Of a stretch of DNA of 64,000 bases, positions 8,688-17,322 are shown piece after piece (the first letter of the stretch is position 1; each line of letters starts with the position of its first letter). Origin of the DNA: Pseudomonas sp. BN102. GTDB lineage: Bacteria > Pseudomonadota > Gammaproteobacteria > Pseudomonadales > Pseudomonadaceae. Under the pieces are notes generated by a model, which was not told the origin of the DNA, did not search any database, and saw nothing but the letters and a program-made list of their open reading frames with translations. The stretch lies in the NCBI RefSeq assembly GCF_029871245.1, contig NZ_SSON01000072.1, positions 1 through 64,000 of the forward strand, written 5' to 3'. The position numbers and the translations under genes are program-made.

Positions 8688-9898
8688 CAGCGGCCGCCCT
8701 GCGGGCGCAGCGCCTGCACCGGTGCCTGGGCCGCAGCGTGGTTGGCCGGCAGCCAGGCGAACAACAGCGCCGCGCCCAGGGCCAAGGCCGGTGCGCCCAG
8801 GCGCGCCCACCAGGGCGCATACAGCGGCAGGTCGCTGGCCAGCCTTCCGACCCAGAGCAGCAACTCACCCAGCCCCAGCCCCAGCCCGGCGCCGAGCAGC
8901 GCCAGCAGCGCCGCCTCACCGAGGAACAGCAGGCGCACCTGGGCCGAGCTGGCGCCTATGGCCTTGAGCAGGCCGATCTCGGCGGTGCGCTGTAGCACGG
9001 CGATCCAGGTGACGTTCATGATCAGGATGCCGGACACCAGCAGGCTGATGGCGGCGATGCCGGCCAGCGCCAGGGTCAGGCCGTCGAGGATGCCGTCGAA
9101 GGCGGCGAGCATCGAATCCTGGCTGAGCAGGGTGACGTCTTCCTCACCCTGGTGCCGCTCCGTGAGGGTCGCCAGTACCTGCCGCCGGGCGCTGGCCATG
9201 TAGCTGGGGCCACGCACTTCGACGAAGACGCGGAACAACCCATCGCGGTCGAACAACACCTCGGCGCTGGCCACCGGGATGATCAGCGCCTCGGAGAAAT
9301 CCATGCCCAGGGATTCGCCGCGCTCATCCAGCACCCCCACCACCCGGAAGCGCCGGTCGCCGGCACGCAGCCACTGGCCCAGAGCCGGAGCATTGCCGAA
9401 CAGGTCGCGGCGCAGGCGGCTGCCGATCACGCAGACCTCCTCCGCCTGCCCCGGCTCCAGCTCCGGCAGCGCGCGCCCCTGGGCGAGATGCAGTTGGCGG
9501 ATGGCGAAGAAGGCGCGGGTGGTGCCCAGGGCCAAGATCTCGCGGTTGCGGTTGTCGCGGCTGACCTCCAGTTGCCCGGCATGCAGCGGCGCCACCCGGC
9601 GCACCGCCGGCAGGCGGCCGAGCGCCGCGGCGTCGGCCTGGGTCAGGGACCGTGGAGCCATGCCGGTGATGGGCGGCATGCCGCCGGTGGTCTCGTTACG
9701 CCCCGGCAGGACGATGAGGATGTCGCGCCCGAGCAGGGAAAACTCCCCCAGCACATAGGCCCGTGCACCCTGCCCCAGGCCACCCAGCAGGGTCACGGCG
9801 AACACGCCGATGGCGATGGCCAGCAAGAGCATGGCGCTGCGCGATCGGTGTCCACGCAGGGCGCCGAACCAGAGCTGGCAGGCGTCCAGCGGATCCAT
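8687..9898 (-). CDS. ABC transporter permease, FtsX/MacB type (first permease of operon)
   Basis: A 403-aa permease with the same order of parts as its downstream neighbour: an N-terminal span (AMLLLAIAIGVFAVTLLGGL), a MacB-PCD periplasmic region, then the FtsX domain with IGLLKAIGASSAQVRLLFLGEA. The two permeases are related but clearly different in sequence. The start overlaps the stop of the ATPase gene by one base. The operon order is fusion protein, ATPase, permease, permease. This suggests a tripartite-type exporter that moves substrate from the periplasm or inner membrane outwards, with any outer-membrane partner encoded elsewhere. Confidence 0.88.
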   Translation of the reverse strand: MDPLDACQLWFGALRGHRSRSAMLLLAIAIGVFAVTLLGGLGQGARAYVLGEFSLLGRDILIVLPGRNETTGGMPPITGMAPRSLTQADAAALGRLPAVRRVAPLHAGQLEVSRDNRNREILALGTTRAFFAIRQLHLAQGRALPELEPGQAEEVCVIGSRLRRDLFGNAPALGQWLRAGDRRFRVVGVLDERGESLGMDFSEALIIPVASAEVLFDRDGLFRVFVEVRGPSYMASARRQVLATLTERHQGEEDVTLLSQDSMLAAFDGILDGLTLALAGIAAISLLVSGILIMNVTWIAVLQRTAEIGLLKAIGASSAQVRLLFLGEAALLALLGAGLGLGLGELLLWVGRLASDLPLYAPWWARLGAPALALGAALLFAWLPANHAAAQAPVQALRPQGGR

Positions 9899-10581
9899 CA
9901 GGCCGCACCCTGGCGGCGATCACAGAAGATGCGCCCGTCGCGCATCTGCACTTGGCGGCGGGCGCGGGCGGCATGCTGGGCGTCGTGGGTGACCAGGATC
10001 AGGGTCAGCCCCTCGGCGTTCAGCTCCTCCAGCAGGTCCACCACCTCGGCGCCGGACTGGCTGTCGAGGTTTCCGGTGGGCTCGTCGGCCAGCAGCAGCC
10101 GAGGCTGCATCACCATGGCGCGGGCGATGGCCACCCGCTGGCGCTGGCCGCCGGACAGCTCGGCCGGATGGTGCCGCAGGCGCTCGCCCAGCCCCAGGCG
10201 CTCGGCCAGATGCAGGCCGCGCCGGCGCCGTTCGGCGGGATCGATGCCGGCCAGGAGCATGGGCAGCTCGATATTCTCGAAGGCGGTCAGCCGCGGGATC
10301 AGGTGGAAGGACTGAAAGACGAAGCCGATCAGGCGGCTGCGCAGGGCGGCACGGCGTTCCTCGCCGAGGCAGGCGGTTGCTTCCTCGTCCAGCCAGAACT
10401 CGCCACTGTCCGGCGCATCCAGCAGGCCGAGGATATTCAGCAGAGTGGACTTGCCGGAACCGGAAACGCCGGTGACGGCGAGGTACTCGCCATCAGCCAC
10501 CTCCAGGTCGAGGCAATCGACGCCCCGCACCCGCTGCTCGCCCAGCTGGAAGCAACGACTGATCTGGTGCATGAGGATCAC
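9898..10581 (-). CDS. ABC transporter ATP-binding protein, MacB/LolD type
   Basis: A 227-aa ATPase of the LolD/MacB class. Walker A is GVSGSGKSTLLN, the Q-loop is in FVFQSFHLIPRLTAFENIELP, the signature is LSGGQRQRVAIARAM, Walker B is LLLADEPTGNLD, and the switch His is in LILVTHDAQHAARA. All residues needed for ATP hydrolysis are present. It overlaps the upstream fusion-protein gene by 4 bp and the downstream permease by 1 bp, so the four genes are one tightly coupled transcript. Confidence 0.93.
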   Translation of the reverse strand: MILMHQISRCFQLGEQRVRGVDCLDLEVADGEYLAVTGVSGSGKSTLLNILGLLDAPDSGEFWLDEEATACLGEERRAALRSRLIGFVFQSFHLIPRLTAFENIELPMLLAGIDPAERRRRGLHLAERLGLGERLRHHPAELSGGQRQRVAIARAMVMQPRLLLADEPTGNLDSQSGAEVVDLLEELNAEGLTLILVTHDAQHAARARRQVQMRDGRIFCDRRQGAA

Positions 10582-11732
10582 GGCGCGCGCTCCGCGGATT
10601 CGCCGCTGGGGCTGACCACGCTGCCATCGACCAGGCCTTCGTGCTCCAGGCTGGGGATGATCCGATCGCCGGCTGCCAGGCCACCCTTGACCTCGCTCCA
10701 GCGCCAGTTGGCCAGGCCGATTTCCACTTTCTGCTCATGCAAGTGGCCGTTGCTGGGGTCATAACGCAGCACTTTGCCGCCCTCCAGCAGGCTCTCGGTC
10801 GGCACCCGCAGTGCCTGCTTGCGCTGCGCCAGGAGGATTTCCACATCGGCGCTGTAACCGCTGAGCAACATCAGGTCCCGAGGCACCCGCTCGAACTTCA
10901 CTTCGATGTCGACGGTGCGCGCCTGCTTCTCCAGCTCGCGGACGAAGGGCGCGATGCGGCTGACCCGGCCCTCGAAGCTGCGTCCGCGGAAGGCGTCGAG
11001 AGTGATGCGCACAGGCATGCCGGGCCGCACCAGGGCGGCGTCCACTTCATCGATGGGCGCTTCGACATAGAGGCACTGGTCGTCGATCAGGTCCACCGCC
11101 GCCGGCGTCGGTATGCCCGGCGGCGACGGGGTGACCACTTCGCCCAGTTCGCCGTTGATTTCCGCCACTATGCCGGCGAAGGGCGCCCGCAGGGTGGCCT
11201 GGTCCAGCTGTGCCCGCTGCAGGTCCAGACTGGCTTCGGCTTCGCGGATCTTCGCTTCGCCGCTACTGCACAAGAGCTGCGACAGACGCGCGCGGGTGGC
11301 GCTCTGGTCGAGCACGTCCTGGGCGGCCAGCTTGCGTTCGGCCAGGCGATCGAGACGCTGCAGGTCGCGCTGGTCCTGGCTGGCCTGGCTGCAGCTCTGC
11401 TCGCGCAGGTTGCGCTGCGCGTCGAGGCGCGCGCGGGCTTCTTCGACCCGCGCCTCCAGGTCGTCCTGACGCAGGCGCATGAGCACGTCGCCGGCCTGCA
11501 CCCGTTGTCCGGCGTGGATCAGCAGTTCGCTGACCTGGCCGCCGGTCTTGAAGGAAAGGTGGGCACGCCTGCACGCCTTCACGGTACCGGCACGGGTATT
11601 GGCCACCAGGGTTTCCACCGCACCATTGGCCACTTCCACCAGTTGCACGGGAATCGGGTCGGGGCGCACCCAGAATCCCGCCAGCAGCATCAGAGGGACA
11701 AAAATAGGAATAATTATCAGTAGCTTGCGCAT
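10578..11732 (-). CDS. Periplasmic adaptor (membrane fusion, HlyD/MacA family)
   Basis: A 384-aa adaptor anchored by an N-terminal hydrophobic segment (MRKLLIIIPIFVPLMLLAGF). A split lipoyl domain flanks a long helical hairpin rich in Glu, Arg and Ala (residues about 90-175), then a barrel domain with APIDEVDAALVRPGMPVRI. It would link the two-permease ABC unit to an outer-membrane factor. The chosen ATG is preceded by GTGGAGCG. An upstream in-frame ATG adds 32 residues without a signal and was not used. First gene of the four-gene exporter operon. MacA-like in layout, but I would not name it macA. Confidence 0.87.
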   Translation of the reverse strand: MRKLLIIIPIFVPLMLLAGFWVRPDPIPVQLVEVANGAVETLVANTRAGTVKACRRAHLSFKTGGQVSELLIHAGQRVQAGDVLMRLRQDDLEARVEEARARLDAQRNLREQSCSQASQDQRDLQRLDRLAERKLAAQDVLDQSATRARLSQLLCSSGEAKIREAEASLDLQRAQLDQATLRAPFAGIVAEINGELGEVVTPSPPGIPTPAAVDLIDDQCLYVEAPIDEVDAALVRPGMPVRITLDAFRGRSFEGRVSRIAPFVRELEKQARTVDIEVKFERVPRDLMLLSGYSADVEILLAQRKQALRVPTESLLEGGKVLRYDPSNGHLHEQKVEIGLANWRWSEVKGGLAAGDRIIPSLEHEGLVDGSVVSPSGESAERAP

Positions 11733-12088
11733 GGAACCGCTCCACTTGTGAGTGGCTAAGTAGAGTCTAGGTCGGTCGCTATGGCTGCTTTCGGCACCAA
11801 CGTCCCGCTGTCTCCGGCCCCTTCCCAAGGAACGCCCTTAAATCACGACCTTAGCGACACCTCGCAACTGGGCCTGGAAATTGGCCTCCTGACCATCAAT
11901 GTCAAAATGCCGACAAGTGGCCTCGCACTTGCGAGCGCCAAATGAGAACGCGTCAAAATCAGGTCGCTCGCAACCTGGAAACCGGTACTTGGTCGAATGC
12001 TGTGAAAGCCCTTGCCGCGTCTGCCATGCTGGTTCGAAATAGCAGATGGCGCCCCGGCGACTCGAAAGCACAGCAAGCGGAGACTGCG
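11733..12088. other. Divergent intergenic region, no gene seen
   Basis: 356 bp between the exporter operon (minus) and the mutarotase gene (plus). No convincing small ORF, repeat or RNA gene. It must hold both promoters; a TAGACT hexamer near 11766-11771 on the minus strand could be a -10 element for the exporter. Confidence 0.5.
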
Positions 12089-12997
12089 ATGTACAACGAA
12101 ACCCTGCCCACCGTGGAACAGCTGGTAGTGGATGAACTGGTCTGCTGGCGAGTGCACACCCGCCACGCCGAACTGCTGGTGGCCCAGCAAGGTGCACAGG
12201 TGCTGAGCTATCAGCCCCATGGTGAGGAGCCGGTGATCTGGCTGAGCGGCCAGGCCGGCTATCAAAAGGGCAAGGCGGTGCGCGGCGGCGTGCCGGTGTG
12301 CTGGCCCTGGTTCGGCGACCTGCGACGCAATCCGGCGCAGGTCCAAGGCATGCACCAGGGTGGACCGATCTGCCCGGCCCACGGCCTGGTACGCGAACTC
12401 GAATGGGAACTGCTGAACATCGACACCGACGGCCCCGCCGTCCACCTGGCCTTCACCCTCGACAGCCGCAGCCCGCTGCTGCCCGGCTGGCCCCATGCCG
12501 CGAAGCTGCGCCTGGACATCCGCCTGGGCGAGCAACTGCAACTGACGCTCTCCACCCATAACCTGGGCGACTCGCCCCTGGCCCTGAGCCAGGCGCTGCA
12601 CAGCTATTTCGCGATCAGCGACATCCGCGAAGTGGAAGTGGAGGGCCTGGACGGCTGCCGCTACATCGAGACCCTGGAGGACTGGCAGCAACGCAAGCAG
12701 CAGGGAAATATCAGGTTCAGCGGCGAAACCGACCGCATCTACCTGGATACGCCCCGGCGCATGAGCATCCTCGACCGCACCTGGAAGCGTCGCATCGAGC
12801 TGGACGTCAGCGGCTCATCCTCGGCCGTGGTATGGAACCCCTGGATCGACAAGTCCCGGCGCCTCAGCCAGTTCGACGGGGACGCCTGGCAGGGCATGCT
12901 CTGCATCGAGACCGCGCGGGTGATGGATGATTTCCTGGTGCTCAAACCGGGCGACGAGCACCGCATGGAGCTGAAGGTCAGCAGCAAACCGCTGTGA
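12089..12997 (+). CDS. D-hexose-6-phosphate mutarotase (YeaD-like aldose-1-epimerase family)
   Basis: A 302-aa cytoplasmic enzyme that interconverts the anomers of glucose-6-phosphate and related sugars. Family residues include VRGGVPVCWPWFG, PAHGLVRELEW with the catalytic His, ALHSYFAI, and the terminal VVWNPWIDKSRRLSQF. The ATG at 12089 with AGCGGAG upstream gives the usual family length; the longer reading frame adds 49 unrelated residues. Monocistronic, with its own promoter in the gap to the left. Confidence 0.9.
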   Translation: MYNETLPTVEQLVVDELVCWRVHTRHAELLVAQQGAQVLSYQPHGEEPVIWLSGQAGYQKGKAVRGGVPVCWPWFGDLRRNPAQVQGMHQGGPICPAHGLVRELEWELLNIDTDGPAVHLAFTLDSRSPLLPGWPHAAKLRLDIRLGEQLQLTLSTHNLGDSPLALSQALHSYFAISDIREVEVEGLDGCRYIETLEDWQQRKQQGNIRFSGETDRIYLDTPRRMSILDRTWKRRIELDVSGSSSAVVWNPWIDKSRRLSQFDGDAWQGMLCIETARVMDDFLVLKPGDEHRMELKVSSKPL

Positions 12998-13024
12998 ACA
13001 GGGCACGCCAGGGGCAGGCTTTTC

Positions 13025-13072
13025 TGTAGGGGCGAATTCATTCGCCAAGCAGGCCGGAGGCCTGCCCTTGAA
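13025..13072. repeat. Partial GTAGGGGCGAATTCATTCGCC-family repeat
   Basis: TGTAGGGGCGAATTCATTCGCC followed by the small GCAGGCC/GGCCTGC inverted repeat. The right-hand arm seen in fuller copies (31349, 45737) is missing. Just downstream, around 13093-13130, a TCTCTCGG/CGAGAGGGG stretch resembles the pstC-side repeat family. Confidence 0.6.
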
Positions 13073-13152
13073 GTCCGAGCAAGACTGGAACATCCCTCAC
13101 CCCAGCCTCTCTCGGAGCGAGAGGGGCTAAAGCTGCGGGAAAGATTGAAGGA

Positions 13153-13686
13153 TCACAGGTCCTCCTCCTCCACCAGCCTCACCTGCCCCGCATCCAGGGC
13201 ATAGGCGGCGTCCGCCAGGTCATTGCTGACCTGCTCGACCTTCAGTTTGCCGTCCACCCAGATGGGCGCGTAGATGTCGTCCAGGGCGATGCCCTTGGGG
13301 TAGCGCACCAGCACTATCTGGTTCGGCGGCGGCGGCGGGACATGGATGCAGGCGCCGGGATAAGGCACCAGGAAGAACAGGGTGCTACGGCCCTTGGCAT
13401 CGCTTTCCAGGGGTACCGGATAGCCGCCTATATGGATCTCCTTGCCATTCAGGGCGGCCACCGTCCGGGTCGAATACATCACCGCCGGCAGGTCCTTCTG
13501 CTGCCTGAGCCCACCCTTCTGGCTGAAGGAGCCGTCGGCCTCGGGGCTGTCGTGGCTGATTTCAGGCATTTCCTCGAGGGCCTTGCGGTCCTCGGGCGGC
13601 ATCAGTTCAAGCCAGTCGGTTTCGGGGAGTTCGGCGCGGGCGAGGGAGCAGCAGAACAGCAGGAGCAGGCAGGCAAGACGGTGCAT
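13153..13686 (-). CDS. Exported DUF3299-type protein
   Basis: A 177-aa protein with a signal peptide (MHRLACLLLLFCCSLARA, cleavage near residue 18). The mature part has the pattern of DUF3299 proteins: LNGKEIHIGGYPVPLE, then FFLVPYPGACIHVPPPPPNQ and a YAPIWVDGKL segment near the end. The conserved Cys and His in GACIHVPPPP could bind a metal. Function unknown; homologues are often near metal or cell-envelope genes. Monocistronic. Confidence 0.8.
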   Translation of the reverse strand: MHRLACLLLLFCCSLARAELPETDWLELMPPEDRKALEEMPEISHDSPEADGSFSQKGGLRQQKDLPAVMYSTRTVAALNGKEIHIGGYPVPLESDAKGRSTLFFLVPYPGACIHVPPPPPNQIVLVRYPKGIALDDIYAPIWVDGKLKVEQVSNDLADAAYALDAGQVRLVEEEDL

Positions 13687-13772
13687 GGAATGACTCGTGG
13701 AAGCGGGGCAGGAACGTCTGGTGCCAAGATTAACCGCGCGCCCGAGTGGTTCCCAGCCCCACTGGGCGGCGC

Positions 13773-14018
13773 CTAGCTTTTCCTGACGAGGCCGTAGATC
13801 ACCAGCAACACCACAGCGCCTATCACCGCGCCGATGAAGCCCGCGGCCTGCCCGGCCTGGTAAATACCCAGGGCCTGGCCGCCATAGGTGGCCGCCAGCG
13901 AACCGCCGATGCCGAGCAGGATGGTCATGATCCAGCCCATGCTGTCGTCGCCAGGTTTGATGAAGCGAGCGACCAGACCGACGATCAGGCCGATGATGAT
14001 GGTGCCGATGATGCCCAT
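13773..14018 (-). CDS. GlsB/YeaQ/YmgE-family small membrane protein
   Basis: An 81-aa inner-membrane protein with three hydrophobic segments and the Gly-rich family pattern: GIIGTIIIGLIVGLVARFI, GWIMTILLGIGGSLAATYGG, then AAGFIGAVIGAVVLLVIYG. Transglycosylase-associated (GlsB) proteins are often stress-induced; the biochemical role is unknown. GGAGGGA precedes the ATG. Confidence 0.9.
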   Translation of the reverse strand: MGIIGTIIIGLIVGLVARFIKPGDDSMGWIMTILLGIGGSLAATYGGQALGIYQAGQAAGFIGAVIGAVVLLVIYGLVRKS

Positions 14019-14081
14019 GACATTCCCTCCGAGGTGGTTGGGGTATGCCTGAGCCTAGTAGTGCGGGGTCTTTCGTGCCAT

Positions 14082-14109
14082 CGGCCGCCCTCCCGAAGGA
14101 AGGCGGCCG
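14082..14109. terminator. Hairpin downstream of purK
   Basis: CGGCCGCC (14082-14089) pairs with GGCGGCCG (14102-14109), with extra TCC/GGA pairing inside. No clear U-run. It lies 8 bp beyond the purK stop and probably marks the 3' end of the purEK transcript. Confidence 0.45.
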
Positions 14110-14117
14110 GCGGACGG

Positions 14118-15203
14118 TCAGTCCTTGGCGATCAGCGCTTCCACGGCCGCGATCTGGCGATCGAGGGTGGCGCGGTCGGCGCAGCGCAACGTGGCGTGGC
14201 CCACCTTGCGGCCGGCCTTGAAGGCCTTGCCGTAGTGATGCAGGTGACAGTCGGCGACAGTAACGACCTTATCCACAGCCGGCACTTCGCCGATGAAGTT
14301 GAGCATGGCGCTCTCGCCCAGCTTGGCAGTGGAGCCCAGCGGCAGGCCGGCAACGGCGCGCAGGTGGTTCTCGAACTGACTGCACTCGGCGCCTTCGATG
14401 GTCCAGTGGCCGGAGTTGTGCACGCGCGGGGCAATTTCGTTGGCCTTCAGGCCACCGTCCACTTCGAAGAACTCGAAGGCCAGCACGCCGACGTAGTCGA
14501 GCTTGGTCAGCACACGGCCAACGTAGTCCTCGGCCAGCGCCTGCAGCGGATGCTCGGTGCTGGCGATGGACAGGCGCAGGATGCCGTTCTCGTGGGTGTT
14601 GTGCACCAGCGGATAGAAGCGGGTCTCGCCATCACGGGCACGCACCGCCACCAGGGACACTTCGCCAGTGAAGGGCACGAAACCTTCGAGGATGCAGGGC
14701 ACGCTGCCCAGCTCGGCGAAGGCGCCGGCCACGTCCTCGGGCTTGCGCAGGACTTTCTGGCCCTTGCCGTCGTAACCCAGGGTGCGGGTCTTGAGCACGG
14801 CCGGCAGGCCGATGCTGGCGGCCGCGGCGTCGAGGTCGGCCTGGGACTGGATGTCGGCGAAATCCGGGGTCGGAATGCCCAGGTCCTTGAACATGGACTT
14901 CTCGAACCAGCGGTCGCGGGCGATGCGCAGGGATTCGGCGCTCGGGTAGACCGGCACGAACTGGGAGAGGAAGGCTACGGTCTCGGCCGGAACGTTCTCG
15001 AATTCGAAGGTCACCAGGTCCACTTCATCGGCCAGCTGGCGCAGGTGATCCGGGTCGCCGTAATCGGCGCGGATGTGCTCACCCAAGGCGGCGGCGCAGG
15101 CGTCCGGTGCCGGGTCGAGGAAGGCGAAGTTCATGCCCAACGGGGTGCCCGCCAGGGCCATCATGCGGCCGAGCTGGCCGCCACCGATTACGCCGATCTT
15201 CAT
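14118..15203 (-). CDS. purK: N5-carboxyaminoimidazole ribonucleotide synthase PurK
   Basis: Catalyses ATP- and bicarbonate-dependent carboxylation of AIR to N5-CAIR in purine synthesis. The 361-aa ATP-grasp protein begins MKIGVIGGGQLGRMMALAG, with VTFEFENVPAE, the ATP-grasp LKTRTLGYDGKGQ, and the C-terminal EIAPRVHNSGHWTIEGA. It starts 3 bp after the purE stop, so the two are cotranscribed and coupled. PurE converts its product to CAIR. Confidence 0.96.
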   Translation of the reverse strand: MKIGVIGGGQLGRMMALAGTPLGMNFAFLDPAPDACAAALGEHIRADYGDPDHLRQLADEVDLVTFEFENVPAETVAFLSQFVPVYPSAESLRIARDRWFEKSMFKDLGIPTPDFADIQSQADLDAAAASIGLPAVLKTRTLGYDGKGQKVLRKPEDVAGAFAELGSVPCILEGFVPFTGEVSLVAVRARDGETRFYPLVHNTHENGILRLSIASTEHPLQALAEDYVGRVLTKLDYVGVLAFEFFEVDGGLKANEIAPRVHNSGHWTIEGAECSQFENHLRAVAGLPLGSTAKLGESAMLNFIGEVPAVDKVVTVADCHLHHYGKAFKAGRKVGHATLRCADRATLDRQIAAVEALIAKD

Positions 15204-15206
15204 GAC

Positions 15207-15698
15207 TCAGGCCTCACGCGGGTCCGGGTTGTCCAGGACCATGTCGGTCTGCTCGCGGCGGAAGTCCTTCAGCGCCACGTGGTATTTGGGGTACTTGCCG
15301 CCGAGGATGCTGGCGGCCAGCAAGGCGGCGTTGATCGCACCGGCCTTGCCGATGGCCAGGGTGGCGACCGGGATGCCGGCAGGCATCTGCACGATGGACA
15401 GCAGGGAATCGACGCCCGAGAGCATGGACGACTGCACCGGCACGCCGAGCACCGGCAGGTGGGTCTTGGCGGCGCACATGCCCGGCAGGTGGGCGGCACC
15501 ACCGGCACCGGCGATGATCACCTCGATGCCACGGCCTTCGGCCTCTTCGGCGTATTGGAACAGCAGGTCCGGAGTGCGGTGGGCGGAAACCACCTTCACT
15601 TCATAGGGAATGCCCAGCTTTTCCAGCATGTCGGCGGTGTGGCTGAGGGTGCTCCAGTCGGACTTGGAGCCCATGATCACGCCTACCAGTGCGCTCAT
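15207..15698 (-). CDS. purE: N5-CAIR mutase PurE
   Basis: Moves the carboxyl group of N5-CAIR to give CAIR in purine synthesis. The 163-aa class I PurE shows [14 protein letters not shown] at the N-terminus (phosphate and active-site Asp), VVSAHRTPD, and [19 protein letters not shown]. Full length, with GAGAGG upstream of the ATG. First gene of purEK; an intrinsic-terminator-like hairpin lies in its 5' region. Confidence 0.97.
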   Translation of the reverse strand: MSALVGVIMGSKSDWSTLSHTADMLEKLGIPYEVKVVSAHRTPDLLFQYAEEAEGRGIEVIIAGAGGAAHLPGMCAAKTHLPVLGVPVQSSMLSGVDSLLSIVQMPAGIPVATLAIGKAGAINAALLAASILGGKYPKYHVALKDFRREQTDMVLDNPDPREA

Positions 15699-15733
15699 CG
15701 TCGTGCCTCTCGTGGTGCGCCTGACGGCGCGTC

Positions 15734-15767
15734 AAAAACCAACAAGCCACGCAATGGCGTGGCTTGT
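15734..15767 (-). terminator. Intrinsic-terminator-like hairpin upstream of purE
   Basis: On the minus strand ACAAGCCACGC pairs with GCGTGGCTTGT around a 4-nt loop (15742-15767), followed by TTGGTTTTTG. It lies about 36 nt upstream of the purE start and points the same way as purE. No minus-strand gene lies upstream for it to terminate, so it may be a leader attenuator or a guard against read-through. Confidence 0.6.
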
Positions 15768-15973
15768 CTGCGATGGGGGCCTGGCTGCGGGGCGCGCTGC
15801 CGGCCGAAGGCCGCGCAGTATAACGCAAAGCCGCGCCCGGCGTGCAGTTGCGCTTACCGCTCGTCCAGTGCCCTGCTCCAAGGCTCGCGGACGCGGCCAA
15901 ACTTTGCTCCAGCGCAATGCTCGCAAGAGGTAGCGGCGCAGAATCGTAAACCTCTTCCAAGGAGGTGCTAGCC

Positions 15974-16996
15974 ATGAACCAAACCATGAAAGCTGCGGTT
16001 GTCCACGCCTTCGGCGAGCCGCTACGGATCGAGGAAGTGAAGGTTCCCCTGCCCGGCCCCGGGCAGATTCTGGTGAAGATCGAAGCCTCGGGCGTGTGCC
16101 ACACCGACCTCCACGCCGCCGAAGGCGACTGGCCGGTGAAGCCCAGCCTGCCCTTCATCCCCGGCCATGAGGGTGTGGGCTACGTGGCGGCGGTGGGTGC
16201 CGGTGTCACACGGGTCAAGGAAGGCGACCGCGTCGGCGTGCCCTGGCTCTACACCGCCTGCGGCTGCTGCGAGCATTGCCTCACCGGCTGGGAAACCCTC
16301 TGCGAGAGCCAGCAGAACACCGGCTACTCGGTGAACGGCGGCTATGCCGAATATGTGCTGGCCGACCCTAACTTCGTCGGAGTTCTGCCGAAAAACGTCG
16401 AATTCGCCGAGATCGCGCCAATCCTTTGCGCGGGCGTCACCGTCTACAAAGGCCTCAAGGTGACTGGCGCGCGGCCCGGCCAGTGGGTAGCCATTTCCGG
16501 CATCGGCGGCCTCGGCCATGTGGCGGTGCAATACGCCCGCGCCATGGGCCTGCACGTGGCCGCCATCGATGTGGACGACACCAAGCTGGAGCTGGCCCGC
16601 AAGCTTGGCGCCGGCATCACCATCAACGCCCGCGACGAAGACCCCGCAGCAGTCATCCAGCGGGACATCGGCGGCGCGCACGGGGTGCTGGTGACGGCGG
16701 TGTCCAACAGCGCCTTCGGCCAGGCCATTGGCATGGCGCGACGTGGTGGCACCGTGGCCCTGGTGGGGCTTCCGCCGGGGGACTTCCCGACGCCGATCTT
16801 CGATGTGGTGCTCAAGGCCATCAGCATCACCGGCTCCATCGTCGGCACCCGCGCCGACCTGCAAGAAGCCCTGGACTTCGCCGAGGAAGGCCTGGTGAAA
16901 GCCACCATCCACCGCGACAAGCTGGACAACATCAACGGCATCTTCGACCAGATGCGCGCCGGCAAGATCGAAGGCCGTATCGTCGTGGAAATCTAG
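15974..16996 (+). CDS. adhP: Zinc-dependent alcohol dehydrogenase AdhP
   Basis: A 340-aa medium-chain NAD-dependent alcohol dehydrogenase oxidising ethanol or other primary alcohols. Catalytic zinc ligands are in SGVCHTDLH and PGHEGVG; the structural zinc cysteines are in [16 protein letters not shown]; the NAD fold shows [20 protein letters not shown] sits 8 bp before the chosen ATG, and a GTG overlapping that site was rejected. The last 80 or so bases of this gene are duplicated at 19321-19408. In P. aeruginosa, as I recall, the orthologue (adhA) is directly followed by the LysR gene; here 4.5 kb of fimbrial genes intervene. Confidence 0.95.
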   Translation: MNQTMKAAVVHAFGEPLRIEEVKVPLPGPGQILVKIEASGVCHTDLHAAEGDWPVKPSLPFIPGHEGVGYVAAVGAGVTRVKEGDRVGVPWLYTACGCCEHCLTGWETLCESQQNTGYSVNGGYAEYVLADPNFVGVLPKNVEFAEIAPILCAGVTVYKGLKVTGARPGQWVAISGIGGLGHVAVQYARAMGLHVAAIDVDDTKLELARKLGAGITINARDEDPAAVIQRDIGGAHGVLVTAVSNSAFGQAIGMARRGGTVALVGLPPGDFPTPIFDVVLKAISITGSIVGTRADLQEALDFAEEGLVKATIHRDKLDNINGIFDQMRAGKIEGRIVVEI

Positions 16997-17010
16997 GCAA
17001 CCCGGAACCC

Positions 17011-17069
17011 GTAGGAGCCAGCTTGCTGGCGAACAGCCCTCCCCCCTTCGCCAGCACGCTGGCTCCTAC
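17011..17069. repeat. REP-type palindrome, GTAGGAGC family
   Basis: Arms 17011-17033 and 17047-17069 are complementary over 23 bp with one mismatch. It lies 14 bp after adhP and probably serves as its 3' structure. The remaining gap to 17322 shows no gene. Confidence 0.88.
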
Positions 17070-17322
17070 AAGATTTGCGGTTTCCCGTGGCGATGCCCCC
17101 TTTCAAGCTTGCGCGCCCGAGCGCGTCGGTCTCCGAGCGAGTTCCCTTACAAACATTCAAGCAACATCCCACAAAGGGACTGCTGGCATCCCAAACCCCT
17201 ATCCCGCCTGGCCCACTAGAATGTGGGCCCAATTGAAACAGCCAATCTGCCCAACGCCATCAGCCCTTCCGGGACATTTTCTGTCTGCCTGCGGGAAGTG
17301 CCGTCACGGGCGAAGGCAGGAT

